A stretch of DNA of 64,000 bases from JAXLQL01 sp046331625 (GCA_046331625.1 JAXLQL010000019.1:1-64000); one strand, 5' to 3'; shown: positions 15,291-24,527, counted from the stretch's first letter. Notes: a model not told the origin generated them from the letters alone. Translations and numbers: made by a program.

Positions 15291-16694
15291 TTACACCACT
15301 ACCGCGGCCGAACCCGCACTCATGGAGAACGCAGGCCGCGCCATCTCGTCGCGGAATAATCCGCCCAGTATCTGCACTCCCTCGCGGATCGCCTCGGGCC
15401 GCGTCCCCGCGAAACTCAACCGCAAGCAGTTCGCATGTGACCGCGTGACTGCGAAGTAACTGCCCGGTAGGAATCCTACACCCTCGCGCGAGGCCCGCCG
15501 CGCCAGATCCGCCGTGTCCACGGATTCCGGCAACCGGACCCAAACGCTCATCCCACCAGCCGGCTTCGAGTACTGCACCTCGGCGGGGAACCACTGTGCA
15601 CATGCGTCGAGCAACGCTGCCAATCGCTCACGGCCGGCGGTCACAACGCGGCGCCGATGCTCTTCCAGGCGCCCACTCTCTTCGAATCGCAGCAAAATCG
15701 CTTGCGCAAGATGGTCGGTATGCAGGTCGGCCCAGCGCTTCGCTTCGGCCATCCGCGCGATCAGCGCTCGCGGACCGCGCATCCATCCCACGCGCAATCC
15801 CGGGAACGCGACTTTGGAATACGAGCCCACTTGCACCACCCCATCAGGCGCGGCCAAATCCTTCAGTGTCGGCAGCGCCTCGCCTTCGTATCGCAAGGCG
15901 CTATAGATGTCCACTTCCACGAGGAGCGTCTGCTGCTGCGCCGCCAGCCGGACCACGTCGCGCCGCTCGCCGAGACTCAACGTGCGTCCGGTCGGATTCT
16001 GAAAGCTCGGTGTCACCGCGATCAACCGCGGACGATCGCGCCGCAGCACATGTTCGAGTTCGGCCAGGTTCCCCCAACCGATCGCTCGCGCTCCGCCGCG
16101 CTGAAACGCTTCGCGCAGTCCTGGGTAAACCGGATCCTCCACGGCTACCGCATCGCCGGGCGAAACGAGTGCGCGCTGGATCAAGTCGAGCGCTTGCTGG
16201 CAGCCGTTGGTCACAAGCAACTCTTCCCCGCCCTGCTTCCATTGCGCAAGCAGATGCCGGCGTAGCGGTTCATAGCCGAGCGGAGAACCGAGTTGCAAGA
16301 TCGAACCCAAGTCCCCGGCCGCCATGACTTCGCGCACGGTCTCGCGAAATTCGTCGCCCGGAAACAACTCCTCGGGAGGACGCGACGCGAGGAAACTGAT
16401 GCGCGGTTCCGCCGCCGGACCTGGAGCCTTCAGCTCTTCCGCAGGCGCCGGAGCCCCCTGCACGAAGCTGCCCCGGCCTACGTGCCCCCGGATCAGCCCT
16501 TCCTTTTCGAGTAGTTCGTAGGCAGCGGAGACGGTTGTCCGATTCAGTCCAAGCTGCTCAGCCAATTCCCGAGTTGGCGGGATCCGCTCGCCCACCACCA
16601 AGACGCCCAGTGCAATCCGCTGGCGGATTTGCTCGAAAAGCTGCCTGTATAGAGGCGCTTCGAGTCCGCCATCGAGATGGATCCCGGTGAGCAT
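15291..16694 (-). CDS. MocR-type (GntR-aminotransferase) regulator, probably PdxR-like
   Basis: A 467-residue fusion of an N-terminal GntR winged helix (residues about 10-75, RELAEQLGLNRTTVSAAYEL) with a fold-type I aminotransferase-like domain that keeps a PLP-binding Lys in SYSKVAFPG (about residue 294). MocR proteins called PdxR activate pdxST and sense PLP through this Lys. Direct adjacency to pdxS supports that role. The unusual point is orientation: known pdxR genes are mostly divergent from pdxST, whereas here it is co-directional and upstream. Confidence 0.85.
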   Translation of the reverse strand: MLTGIHLDGGLEAPLYRQLFEQIRQRIALGVLVVGERIPPTRELAEQLGLNRTTVSAAYELLEKEGLIRGHVGRGSFVQGAPAPAEELKAPGPAAEPRISFLASRPPEELFPGDEFRETVREVMAAGDLGSILQLGSPLGYEPLRRHLLAQWKQGGEELLVTNGCQQALDLIQRALVSPGDAVAVEDPVYPGLREAFQRGGARAIGWGNLAELEHVLRRDRPRLIAVTPSFQNPTGRTLSLGERRDVVRLAAQQQTLLVEVDIYSALRYEGEALPTLKDLAAPDGVVQVGSYSKVAFPGLRVGWMRGPRALIARMAEAKRWADLHTDHLAQAILLRFEESGRLEEHRRRVVTAGRERLAALLDACAQWFPAEVQYSKPAGGMSVWVRLPESVDTADLARRASREGVGFLPGSYFAVTRSHANCLRLSFAGTRPEAIREGVQILGGLFRDEMARPAFSMSAGSAAVVV

Positions 16695-16761
16695 GAACCT
16701 TCAGGATAACAGATTGGACTGCCAAATTGGTCCGATTGGCGGAGCCGATTGCCGTTCGACA

Positions 16762-17164
16762 TCAGTCGTACGGTGCGATGTACACCTTCGAGTCGTGGTG
16801 AACCAGTCCTAGCCGGACTCGATCCAGCCAACCGATTCTTCCGAGCACGTTCTTGTCAATCATCGGATCGGCGAAGAAGTACACCATCGCGTTGGTAGTG
16901 ACCCCCAGCACAGCGATCTCCACCTCGTGCCCGAAGGTTTCGAATCCGCCGGTTGCGGTCCTGAATCGCAACCGGATTCCGCGCTCCAAGGTCAGGCCCA
17001 GAGCCGCTGCGATCTCTGCTCCGAACACGCAAAACGATGCGCCAGTATCAAATACTGGCAGCGAAGCGAATCTGGTTTACGCCCGACCGGAGAACGACGG
17101 GGACAACGACGCTCTCATCGTCACCCGACTAGTCGTGGATGTGGCTGAATTCGAGCAGGTACAT
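16762..17164 (-). pseudogene. Retropepsin-like aspartic protease, interrupted by two stops
   Basis: Reading from the ATG at 17164 gives MYLLEFSHIHD, a TAG, SGDDESVVVPP through FSGRA, a TAA, then RFASLPVFDTGASFCVFGAE and an intact C-terminus to 16762. The DTGAS active-site motif, the later hydrophobic IAVLGV region and the ~88-residue tail fit the clan AA single-domain proteases. Both stops lie in the same frame within 90 bases, so the gene looks inactivated unless translation restarts just before DTGAS. It directly follows the DUF104/DUF5678-type gene, a pairing typical of small stand-alone aspartic proteases. Confidence 0.65.
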
Positions 17165-17168
17165 GCGG

Positions 17169-17513
17169 CTACCAGCCACCGAACGGCACATTCCGCTCTC
17201 GCGGAACACGAGCAAAGAAAGGCTCGGCGACACCCGCCGCAATCGCCGCCGAACTCACGTCCGCAAGCCTAGCTCCATGTGCGACCAGACGCGGACCGTC
17301 CAGGGCAACCCATTCGCCGGCATACGGCCCCGCCTCCGTGGCAAGCCATCGCAACTCTTCGCGACGCTCGTCAATAGGTTCGGAGCTTTCCCAACTCAAC
17401 CGCGCGGGTTTTTCTTCGAGCGTCAAAAGAACATGCTGCTTCTCTGGCAGAGAGAGCGGTTCCAAGGGGCGCAAAATTCCATGTTCGTAGACGGCTTCGA
17501 GTTGCCGAGGCAT
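17169..17513 (-). CDS. AF2212/DUF104-type antitoxin-like protein with DUF5678-like C-terminus
   Basis: The N-terminus (QLEAVYEHGILRPLEPL, then LTLEEK) matches the short AF2212-like antitoxin domain; the C-terminal half (GPYAGEWVALDGPRLVAHG) looks like the DUF5678 domain. Length is 114 residues from the ATG at 17513, chosen because the typical MPRQLEAVYEHG start lies there; the frame is open 13 codons further. The neighbour downstream is a broken aspartic protease, not a recognised toxin. Function is unproven. Confidence 0.7.
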   Translation of the reverse strand: MPRQLEAVYEHGILRPLEPLSLPEKQHVLLTLEEKPARLSWESSEPIDERREELRWLATEAGPYAGEWVALDGPRLVAHGARLADVSSAAIAAGVAEPFFARVPRERNVPFGGW

Positions 17514-17562
17514 AACCTGATTGTACCGGCTACGAGTTCGCTCTGATCGCATCGCGACCGAA

Positions 17563-18900
17563 TCACCCCGCCCAATAGTCGATCGGATTGTCCATCCGAA
17601 AATCCGCAGCCAACTCCTCCGCCGTCCGCACCGGCCGCGCCGACGCCGTCTTCCGCGCTTTCTCGAGCACTTCCTTCACACGCTGCGCCACAATCCGCTC
17701 CTGCCCCGGCTCCATCATCCAGGGCACGATCGTCACGCCCATCGGCGTTCGCAGCGGCACCACCGCGGGATCGCCGTCCTGCAACGCCTTGAAGCAATCT
17801 TCGCGAGAGAAGTTCCACGACTTCTCGTCCCACTTCACCCACATCCTGGGAACGTGATTCGTCACCCAGTCCGGCACGTAGCCCGTCTCCACACCCGAGA
17901 TCTTGCCGAGCACACCGCGCACGTGCTCGATCTGCGCTTTCCACGACTCCATCTCCGCGCGATGATCCACCTTTACATAGCGCTCCACCGCGGCGAGCAT
18001 GCCGATGTAGGTCTCTTTGGAAATCTTGAGGTCGCGCCCGATACCGCTATACGGACTCTGGAATGTCTCGGCGATCGTCACCAGATCTTTGCGCCCCAGT
18101 AGCAACCCCGCGTTCTGCGGACCGCGCAATCCCTTGCCTCCGCTAAACGCCACGAGGTCAGCGCCCATCTTCACGTAGCCCGAGAGGTTCTCGAACGGCG
18201 GCAGTTCGGCCGCGGCGTCAATGAGCAGCGGAATCCGGTGCTTCTTCGCCACCTGGATGCACTCCTCGAGCGACACCTTCCCGCCCGGCGCGTCGAGCTT
18301 GTCGCGATGCGTGCCGAAGTGCTTCTCGGCGATCAGGTAATAGAGCATCGCGGTCTTGCCGGTGATTGCGCGCTCCATCTCGTCTTTGTATTCCACATCC
18401 ACCATGCGTCCGCCCGCGGCTTCGCACTGCCGGATCCAACCGGTCATGTGCAGCTTCTGCGTGACGATCTCGTTGCGCATGCCGTCAGTGAAAGGAAGGC
18501 GCTTGGCCTTCTCCGGATCGTCGCCGGCAATGCAGGCGCACGTACCCACGAAGATCGCGCCTGCGGCTCCCGTGGTGACCAGCGCGCCCGGGTTGCCCGT
18601 GAGTTCGGCGATCTTCGCGCCAACAGCGCGGCTGAGGTCGCGGATGGGCACGTAGTTCCGCGCCGCATCCTGCATCGCTTCGATGACTTCCGGCGGCATC
18701 ATCGATCCGCCCAGGTGCGTGTAGGTTCCCGCGGCGTTGATGATCGGCCGGAGCCCCAGCCGCGTGTACACCTTGGCTGCATCTTGCGAACTGCGCGCCG
18801 CCATCGCTGCCGCGAGTCGCGGAAACGAGCCGAGTGCGCTGACCAAACCGGCGCCGCGAAGCAGGCTCCGGCGAGTGGAGTGAAGAAGATTCATACGCAT
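17563..18900 (-). CDS. Tat-exported SelA-like PLP-dependent enzyme
   Basis: The 445-residue protein opens with a twin-arginine signal (TRRSLLRGAG followed by a hydrophobic stretch), then a fold-type I PLP domain of the SelA/D-glucosaminate-6-phosphate ammonia-lyase group. The likely PLP Lys is in FSGGKGLRG (about residue 256), with LIDAAAELPP as the cofactor-pairing Asp motif and GAAGAIFVGTC as the phosphate-binding loop. Export of a PLP enzyme is unusual but recurs in Acidobacteriota. The substrate is unknown; selenocysteine synthesis is unlikely for an exported protein. Confidence 0.82.
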   Translation of the reverse strand: MRMNLLHSTRRSLLRGAGLVSALGSFPRLAAAMAARSSQDAAKVYTRLGLRPIINAAGTYTHLGGSMMPPEVIEAMQDAARNYVPIRDLSRAVGAKIAELTGNPGALVTTGAAGAIFVGTCACIAGDDPEKAKRLPFTDGMRNEIVTQKLHMTGWIRQCEAAGGRMVDVEYKDEMERAITGKTAMLYYLIAEKHFGTHRDKLDAPGGKVSLEECIQVAKKHRIPLLIDAAAELPPFENLSGYVKMGADLVAFSGGKGLRGPQNAGLLLGRKDLVTIAETFQSPYSGIGRDLKISKETYIGMLAAVERYVKVDHRAEMESWKAQIEHVRGVLGKISGVETGYVPDWVTNHVPRMWVKWDEKSWNFSREDCFKALQDGDPAVVPLRTPMGVTIVPWMMEPGQERIVAQRVKEVLEKARKTASARPVRTAEELAADFRMDNPIDYWAG

Positions 18901-19090
18901 CCTTTCCGCCTGACCTCACAGATGTGTTCAAGCACGAGCGAGTATATCTCACGCACCGTCACACAGTGATATACTTTCGCTGTCGTTCGGCACCCAAGTG
19001 GCTCGCCGGACATCGATGTTTCTTGCGGCCAGGTCTCGCCCGCCGGCCACCGTGCCCTGTTCTTCAAAGCCCACGAAAGCAGAGGTCATC

Positions 19091-22000
19091 ATGAAGCGAA
19101 TTGCTCTCCTCGCCACCGGCGCCACGGCATTCTGCCTGTTTAGCGCCCTGAACATCTTCGCCCAAACCATCGACACCGGTGTTCTCGGCATCGTTTCCGA
19201 TCCGAGCGGAGCGGTCATTCCCGGCGCCGCCGTCACCATCACCAACGCGGCCACTGGAGTGAAGCGCCAGGTGAACACCGCGGTCGACGGCAAGTACGAG
19301 GTGCGCTACCTCGTTCCCGGCCAGTATTCCGTGGAGGTCTCGGCCGCGGGCTTCCGGCCCGCTCGCGCCAGCAACCTCTCCATTCAAATCAACCAGCAAG
19401 CCCGCGTGGATTTCGCGATGCAGGTCGGCGAGGTCGCCGAGGCCGTGGAAGTCACCTCCGCGTCGCCGCTGCTGCAAACCGAGAACGCCACGCTCGGCGA
19501 AGTGGTGGGCGGCGAGCGCATCGTCAATCTTCCGCTCAATGGCCGCACGTTCACACAACTGGCGGCGCTCACACCTGGCGTGCGCGTGGCTGACCCCAAT
19601 CTCTTCTCCGCCTCCACTGACGGCTCGCGCATCATCGCCAACGGAACCCGCCAAGCCTGGCTCCAGGTGAATCTCGACGGCGTCACCATCGTCAACAACC
19701 GGTCGAACTACATCAATCTCTATCCGTCTGTGGACGCCATTCAGGAGTTCAAGGTCCAAACCGGCAACTACTCGGCGGAGTACGGCGGCAACGCGGGCGC
19801 GAACGTCAACATGCAACTGCGCTCGGGAACAAATCAGTTCCACGCGAGCCTGTTCGAATTCTTCCGGCATGACAAGCTCGACGCGCGCAACCTGTTTCGC
19901 CCCGCGCCCTTCGCCAAAGACCTGCTTCGCCGCAACCAATTCGGCGCCGTCTTCAGCGGACCCATCCGCCGCGACAAGACCTTCTTCATGGCCGACTACG
20001 AAGGCGCACGTGCCTCGCGCGAATCGGCCGGCACAAACATCGTGATGACGCCGGCGCAACGCCAGGGCGACTTCTCCGCCTACACAGGCGTGATCCGCGA
20101 TCCGTTCAACAACCAGCCCTTCCCCGGCAACGTCCTGCCTTCCAGCCGGCTCAATCCCGTATCGGTGAAGCTCATCAACGCCTACACGCCCTTGCCCAAT
20201 ACTGCGGGAACGGTCAACTATAGCGGCGTCAGCGTGGGCAGCCTGACCATGGACCAAGGCATCGCGCGCATCGACGAATATGTTTCAAACAAAGACCTTG
20301 TCTTCTTCCACTACATCTATTCCGCGCGCTCTTTTCCCAACGTCAATCTGAATCCGAACTTCCGCTACAACTCCACCTTCCCGAACGACAGCCTGGCGAT
20401 TCAGCACGTGCACACCTTCAGCCCGGCGTTGCTCAACGAAGCGCGCTTCGGCTTTATCCGAGGCAACGTGCGCAAGCTCAGCCCGCGCGCAGGCAGCGAC
20501 TTCACCATCGAGTCGCTCGGCATCCAAGGCCTGAAAGTCGGCGGACCCGCCGGCCGCCCGCTCCGCAAAGACGAGCAGGGCTTCACCGTCATCAATATGG
20601 ATGGCTTCATCGGCATGGGCGATAGCGAGGCATCCTCGAACCTCGACAACAGCCGCACCTTCCAGTTCGTCGACAACATGTCATTCATCCGAGGCCGCCA
20701 CGCGCTCAAGTTCGGCGGAGACGTCCGCCGCCTGATGGATGACGCCACCACCAACAACTGGCCCTTCGGCAACATGGCCTTCACCGGAGACATCACCGGT
20801 TATTCAGCCGCAGCCTACATGCTCGGCTTCCCGCGAACCACGCTCAGCCCCGAAGGCGTACCGATTTCCGCCATCCGCCAATGGCGCACTGGACTCTACT
20901 TCCAAGACGACTGGAAAGCGACCTCGAACCTGACCCTCAATCTCGGCCTCCGCTATGACTTGCCGGGTCAGCCCCACGAGACGAACGGCGTCACGCGCAC
21001 GCTGCGCTTCGATCTCGACTCCAAGGGTCCGGTGCTGTGGCCCGAAGCTGGCAAGACCGTGGACATTTACTTCGGCGAGTACAAGTACTTCAGCCCGCGC
21101 TTTGGCTTCGCCTATCGGATGCCGAAACGCGCCGTGATTCGCGGTGGATACGGAATCTTTTACTCCGTTTCGCAGTTCGACAACATGAACATTCTGCAGT
21201 TGAACCCGCCCAACGGAGGCTCGCTCACCATCATCAATCCGTCACTCAATCCCGTGGCCACCATCCAGAACCCGATTCCGTCCGAGCTGTATCCGGCCAA
21301 TCCGTTCTACAACGTGGTGTCGGTGCCAGTCGATCGCAAGCGCCGCAACGGCTACATGCAGAACTTCAACCTGCAGCTTTCGAAGGAACTCTCCAAGTAC
21401 GACGTGCTCGAAGTGGGCTGGGTGGGGACCAAAGGCACGCACGTTGACACGAGTTTGCAGAATTTCAATCAAGCCGAACCCGGCACGGGCGACATTCAAG
21501 CACGCCGCCCCTACAACGCCTATGCGCGCATCCGCATGATCGCGCCCGATACCAACACCGTCTATCACTCGCTACAGAGCCGCTACGAGCACCGCTTTTC
21601 GCAAGGGCTCAGCCTCACCGCCGCGTACACGTGGTCAAAGACGATCGACGATGCGGCCGAGACGATCAACGCCGGCGGATGCGTCTGCCAGAATCCGCGC
21701 AATCGCGGCAAGGCCGAGCGTGCCGCGAGCGTATACGATCAGCGCCATCGCCTGGTGATGAGCTACGTGTGGGAGCTCCCGTTCGCCAAGAGTTGGAAGG
21801 GCGCGCAGGGCTTCGTGCTCGGCGGCTGGTCCTTCGGCGGCATCGTGACTCTGGCGAGCGGACGCCCGTTCAACGTGGTCCAGAGCGGCGATACGTGGAA
21901 CGCCGATGCGCTGTGGCCGCGGCCGAACTCGGTGGCGGGCGCGTCGCCGATTCTCTCGACGAAGATCGCGGATCGGTGGTTCGACACGAGCGCGTTCACG

Positions 22001-22264
22001 CGGTCGACGACGTATGGCACTGCGCCACGGAATCCGGTGGTGGGTCCGGGACTGCACACGTTCGATCTGTCGTTCTCGAAGGCGTTCAAGATGCCGTATC
22101 GCGAGGGGCACTCGGTGTTGTTCCGGGCGGAGATGTTCAACACGTTCAACACGCCTCAACTCGGAAATCCGGGCGGGACGCTCGGCACGGGAACGTTCGG
22201 ACGCGTCACAGGAACGGCGGCGGATAATCGCCAGGTCCAGTTTGCGCTGAAGTACACGTTCTGA
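19091..22264 (+). CDS. Oar-like TonB-dependent receptor with carboxypeptidase-regulatory domain
   Basis: An outer-membrane protein of 1057 residues. A signal peptide (ALLATGATAFCLF, cleaved near FAQ) is followed by a CarboxypepD_reg-like domain (about 27-110: GVLGIVSDPSGAVIPGAAV), a plug region containing LPLNGRTFTQLAALTPGVR, and a long beta-barrel ending in FALKYTF, a good outer-membrane C-terminal signature with final Phe. Such receptors are expanded in Acidobacteriota and thought to import carbohydrates. The start is the ATG at 19091 with AGAGG before it; the frame is open 31 codons further upstream. It is divergent from the SelA-like gene. Confidence 0.93.
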   Translation: MKRIALLATGATAFCLFSALNIFAQTIDTGVLGIVSDPSGAVIPGAAVTITNAATGVKRQVNTAVDGKYEVRYLVPGQYSVEVSAAGFRPARASNLSIQINQQARVDFAMQVGEVAEAVEVTSASPLLQTENATLGEVVGGERIVNLPLNGRTFTQLAALTPGVRVADPNLFSASTDGSRIIANGTRQAWLQVNLDGVTIVNNRSNYINLYPSVDAIQEFKVQTGNYSAEYGGNAGANVNMQLRSGTNQFHASLFEFFRHDKLDARNLFRPAPFAKDLLRRNQFGAVFSGPIRRDKTFFMADYEGARASRESAGTNIVMTPAQRQGDFSAYTGVIRDPFNNQPFPGNVLPSSRLNPVSVKLINAYTPLPNTAGTVNYSGVSVGSLTMDQGIARIDEYVSNKDLVFFHYIYSARSFPNVNLNPNFRYNSTFPNDSLAIQHVHTFSPALLNEARFGFIRGNVRKLSPRAGSDFTIESLGIQGLKVGGPAGRPLRKDEQGFTVINMDGFIGMGDSEASSNLDNSRTFQFVDNMSFIRGRHALKFGGDVRRLMDDATTNNWPFGNMAFTGDITGYSAAAYMLGFPRTTLSPEGVPISAIRQWRTGLYFQDDWKATSNLTLNLGLRYDLPGQPHETNGVTRTLRFDLDSKGPVLWPEAGKTVDIYFGEYKYFSPRFGFAYRMPKRAVIRGGYGIFYSVSQFDNMNILQLNPPNGGSLTIINPSLNPVATIQNPIPSELYPANPFYNVVSVPVDRKRRNGYMQNFNLQLSKELSKYDVLEVGWVGTKGTHVDTSLQNFNQAEPGTGDIQARRPYNAYARIRMIAPDTNTVYHSLQSRYEHRFSQGLSLTAAYTWSKTIDDAAETINAGGCVCQNPRNRGKAERAASVYDQRHRLVMSYVWELPFAKSWKGAQGFVLGGWSFGGIVTLASGRPFNVVQSGDTWNADALWPRPNSVAGASPILSTKIADRWFDTSAFTRSTTYGTAPRNPVVGPGLHTFDLSFSKAFKMPYREGHSVLFRAEMFNTFNTPQLGNPGGTLGTGTFGRVTGTAADNRQVQFALKYTF

Positions 22265-22301
22265 GCTGACGCGGTCGGCTCGAGAAGTTTCGGCCCTACG
22301 T

Positions 22302-22321
22302 TTCGCCCGATTCGGGGCGAA
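22302..22321 (+). terminator. Possible terminator hairpin after the TonB receptor
   Basis: TTCGCCC pairs with GGGCGAA around a 6-base loop, 40 bases after the receptor stop. No T-run follows, so intrinsic termination is doubtful. Confidence 0.3.
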
Positions 22322-22397
22322 TGGAATCAGAATACTTCGGAATGAGTCGACTGATGGAAGAAAGGGGGCCCTTTTGCCCGAATCCTGCAGATTCTTT

Positions 22398-22420
22398 CGA
22401 CAAGTATGCTATACTTGTCG
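22398..22420 (+). promoter_or_regulatory. Operator-like dyad over a -10 element
   Basis: CGACAAGTAT and ATACTTGTCG are perfect 10-base inverted arms around GCT. The right arm contains TATACT (22410-22415), a good -10 hexamer; no convincing -35 is present, so the promoter may need an activator or the dyad may be a repressor site. The tail-collar gene starts 51 bases after the dyad. Confidence 0.55.
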
Positions 22421-22470
22421 GGCGCCAGGCTTCTGCCTGATCTCATGTTCATATTCCAAGGAGTTGACTT

Positions 22471-23676
22471 ATGGCCGAGTGTGCAAGAGTGCTGGAACAA
22501 GGTATCTTTGACGTTCAGCAGTATCGATCGAACGTTGACTACAAGCGCGACGTGGATTTGCTGTTGTACAAGAGCGAGTTTCGAACCCACGGCGATGCGC
22601 AAAATGCCGGATTCGGACTCGGATTTCCCGTCTACGGAGTGCCCGTTTCTATGAACGCCACGTACTCCCAATCGCAAGTCGAAACCTGGAAAGCAGACCA
22701 TGTTGAGCTTGCGAACGACAACACCAGCTACCACGAGGTTCGTAGCAGGCTGGTAAGACGAGCAAACGCGGACATCCTGAATGCTTGGCTGAGGTGTATC
22801 GAGATTGAAGCAGCGCGGAACGACTCAGGCCTGCTTGGTCGGCATACGCCGGTTGGGCGGGATTACATCTACTTCTCTGTTCGCTTCCGGCCCACAGCGC
22901 AAGGTCCAGATGTAAGGATTAGCGCGGTGCAGTTGATAGGCTTGGAAAGGATAAGCGGCCAAGGCGGAGCTATCGGGGAAGGCAGAACGATTCCGAACAC
23001 GGTGGAAGGAATAGGAGAGGCATTCAGAATTGCAGATCGACAGAACACAGCTCTCATCATCACTACAGATATCGCTGGCACGTTGGAGTTGACCTTTCGC
23101 GCGCAAGAGCGTGAGCAAGAGGCATCTGGTGCAGTAGCGGAAGAAAGAAAACAATGGACCATTGGGGCAATTCCGGGTGAAATTCGCACTCTTGCTTTTC
23201 CTGTGACCGCCGAACTTGAGCGCCGTGGTTGGATGGAATGTGATGGTCGGGAACTTGACATAGATGACTACCCAGCACTGTATTCTGTGCTCAAGAACCG
23301 TTATGGCAGTCCGGCACCGGGGCAGGTATTCAAGATCCCGGACTACCGAGGCAAATTCCTCCGTGGCTGGGATCATGGGTCTGGCGTCGATCCAAATGCC
23401 TCCGGCCGCTTACCGAGCACGGATCTGCCGATTGGCGAGCCGGGTGCTTCGGGCAATGAGGTTGGCAGCAAACAACCCGATTCTCTCAGGTCACATCGCC
23501 ATCCAATTCCGGCCGGGAAAGCCACCGGAACCTTCGGTGGCGGCGATCATGGCGGCGGATACCACTGGGGAGGTGATACGCGGGAACCGTATACCGACTT
23601 GGAAGGCGGGAGTGAAACGCGCCCACTTAATCTGTACGTCACTTTTATGATATTTACAGGTGTATTTAAAGACTAA
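22471..23676 (+). CDS. Orphan protein with phage tail-collar domain
   Basis: The C-terminal third (about residue 255-400) is a phage tail-collar domain: GWMECDGRELDIDDYPALYS, then FKIPDYRGKFLRGWDHG, a His/Gly-rich stretch with SHRHP, and a final hydrophobic YVTFMIF. The N-terminal 250 residues are unrecognised. ATG at 22471 has AAGGAG at good spacing. Base composition is visibly less GC-rich and codon use more relaxed than in neighbours, suggesting transfer. No other tail, capsid or lysis gene is present, so it may be a secreted or contractile-system tip protein or a phage relic under its own operator. Confidence 0.75.
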   Translation: MAECARVLEQGIFDVQQYRSNVDYKRDVDLLLYKSEFRTHGDAQNAGFGLGFPVYGVPVSMNATYSQSQVETWKADHVELANDNTSYHEVRSRLVRRANADILNAWLRCIEIEAARNDSGLLGRHTPVGRDYIYFSVRFRPTAQGPDVRISAVQLIGLERISGQGGAIGEGRTIPNTVEGIGEAFRIADRQNTALIITTDIAGTLELTFRAQEREQEASGAVAEERKQWTIGAIPGEIRTLAFPVTAELERRGWMECDGRELDIDDYPALYSVLKNRYGSPAPGQVFKIPDYRGKFLRGWDHGSGVDPNASGRLPSTDLPIGEPGASGNEVGSKQPDSLRSHRHPIPAGKATGTFGGGDHGGGYHWGGDTREPYTDLEGGSETRPLNLYVTFMIFTGVFKD

Positions 23677-23924
23677 TCCTACTGATACTGATGAGCCATG
23701 GATGAAATTCTAGCGGGCGAAAAAGCCTTTTCTTCCAGCCACAAATCAGCGTGAAAACGTTTCGGAGCGTAGGTCTTTCCGGCCCCCAGACGTCCACGCC
23801 GACGCCCGCGTCTAGGGCTGGCTCTCCATCCTGACGGGTTCGGCGAAAGGACACCTTTGGCCCGACGAGCGAATGCCTGCGCTCATTGCAAAAATGCAGT
23901 AGTATTGGAAGATTGACGTCGGTC

Positions 23925-24227
23925 GTGGAACTTCTCGGCGACCGAGTTCGAGATGAACTCGAACGCCTTCCTGCAGGCGCGGTTTCGCCGGATCGTCGAA
24001 CTCATCCAAGGGTACGGTCTCGAACGGGTGCATGAGCCGCGCATCAAGCATCTCCAAGGGCAACTTTGGGAGATGCGCATGAAAGGCCGCGACGGCATTC
24101 CCGCGCGATCTACGTGACCGCAAAAGGCCATCGCGTCATCGTCGTTCGCGTCTTCGTGAAGAAGACGCAGCAGACACCGAAGGGCGAAATCGAACTGGCC
24201 CTATCGAGAGCCAAGGAGGTGAAGTAG
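23925..24227 (+). pseudogene. HigB/RelE-superfamily (phage Gp49-like) toxin, double frameshift
   Basis: Three consecutive reading frames give one recognisable toxin: VELLGDRVRDELERLP in frame 0, FRRIVELIQGYGLERVHEP through KHLQGQLWEMRMKGRDGI in frame +1, then AIYVTAKGHRVIVVRVFVKK through LALSRAKEVK in frame 0 again. The two shifts, near 23975 and 24100, compensate, but the original frame between them hits a TGA. The intact XRE antitoxin starts 3 bases after the stop. The module is therefore a toxin-first HigBA-type pair whose toxin is dead. Confidence 0.75.
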
Positions 24228-24229
24228 CC

Positions 24230-24523
24230 ATGGGTACACGCGTCGACGATCTCCACAAGACGTGGATGAAAAATCCGGATTACCGGAAGGAGTATGCTGC
24301 TCTGGAAGAGGAATTTGCTCTGACGCGGGCGTTGATCGAAGCGCGCTCCCGCGCAGGACTGACGCAAGCGGAGGTCGCCAAGCGCATGAAGACCACGCAA
24401 GCGGTGATTGCCCGTCTGGAGAGCGGGGGCAGCCGTCCCTCCACGCGGACCCTCGAACGTTTCGCGAAAGCCACGGGGAGCCGCCTGCGCATCAGCTTCG
24501 AGCCCGCGCCCACCCGTTCGTAA
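24230..24523 (+). CDS. XRE-family antitoxin (HigA-like)
   Basis: This 97-residue protein has a helix-turn-helix at about residues 38-90 (SRAGLTQAEVAKRMKTTQAV, then LESGGSRPSTRTLERFAKAT). It starts immediately after the frameshifted toxin, with AAGGAGGTGAAG as its ribosome-binding site inside the toxin's last codons. It would autorepress the operon and once neutralised the toxin. It stays intact although the toxin does not. Confidence 0.85.
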   Translation: MGTRVDDLHKTWMKNPDYRKEYAALEEEFALTRALIEARSRAGLTQAEVAKRMKTTQAVIARLESGGSRPSTRTLERFAKATGSRLRISFEPAPTRS

Positions 24524-24527
24524 TACC

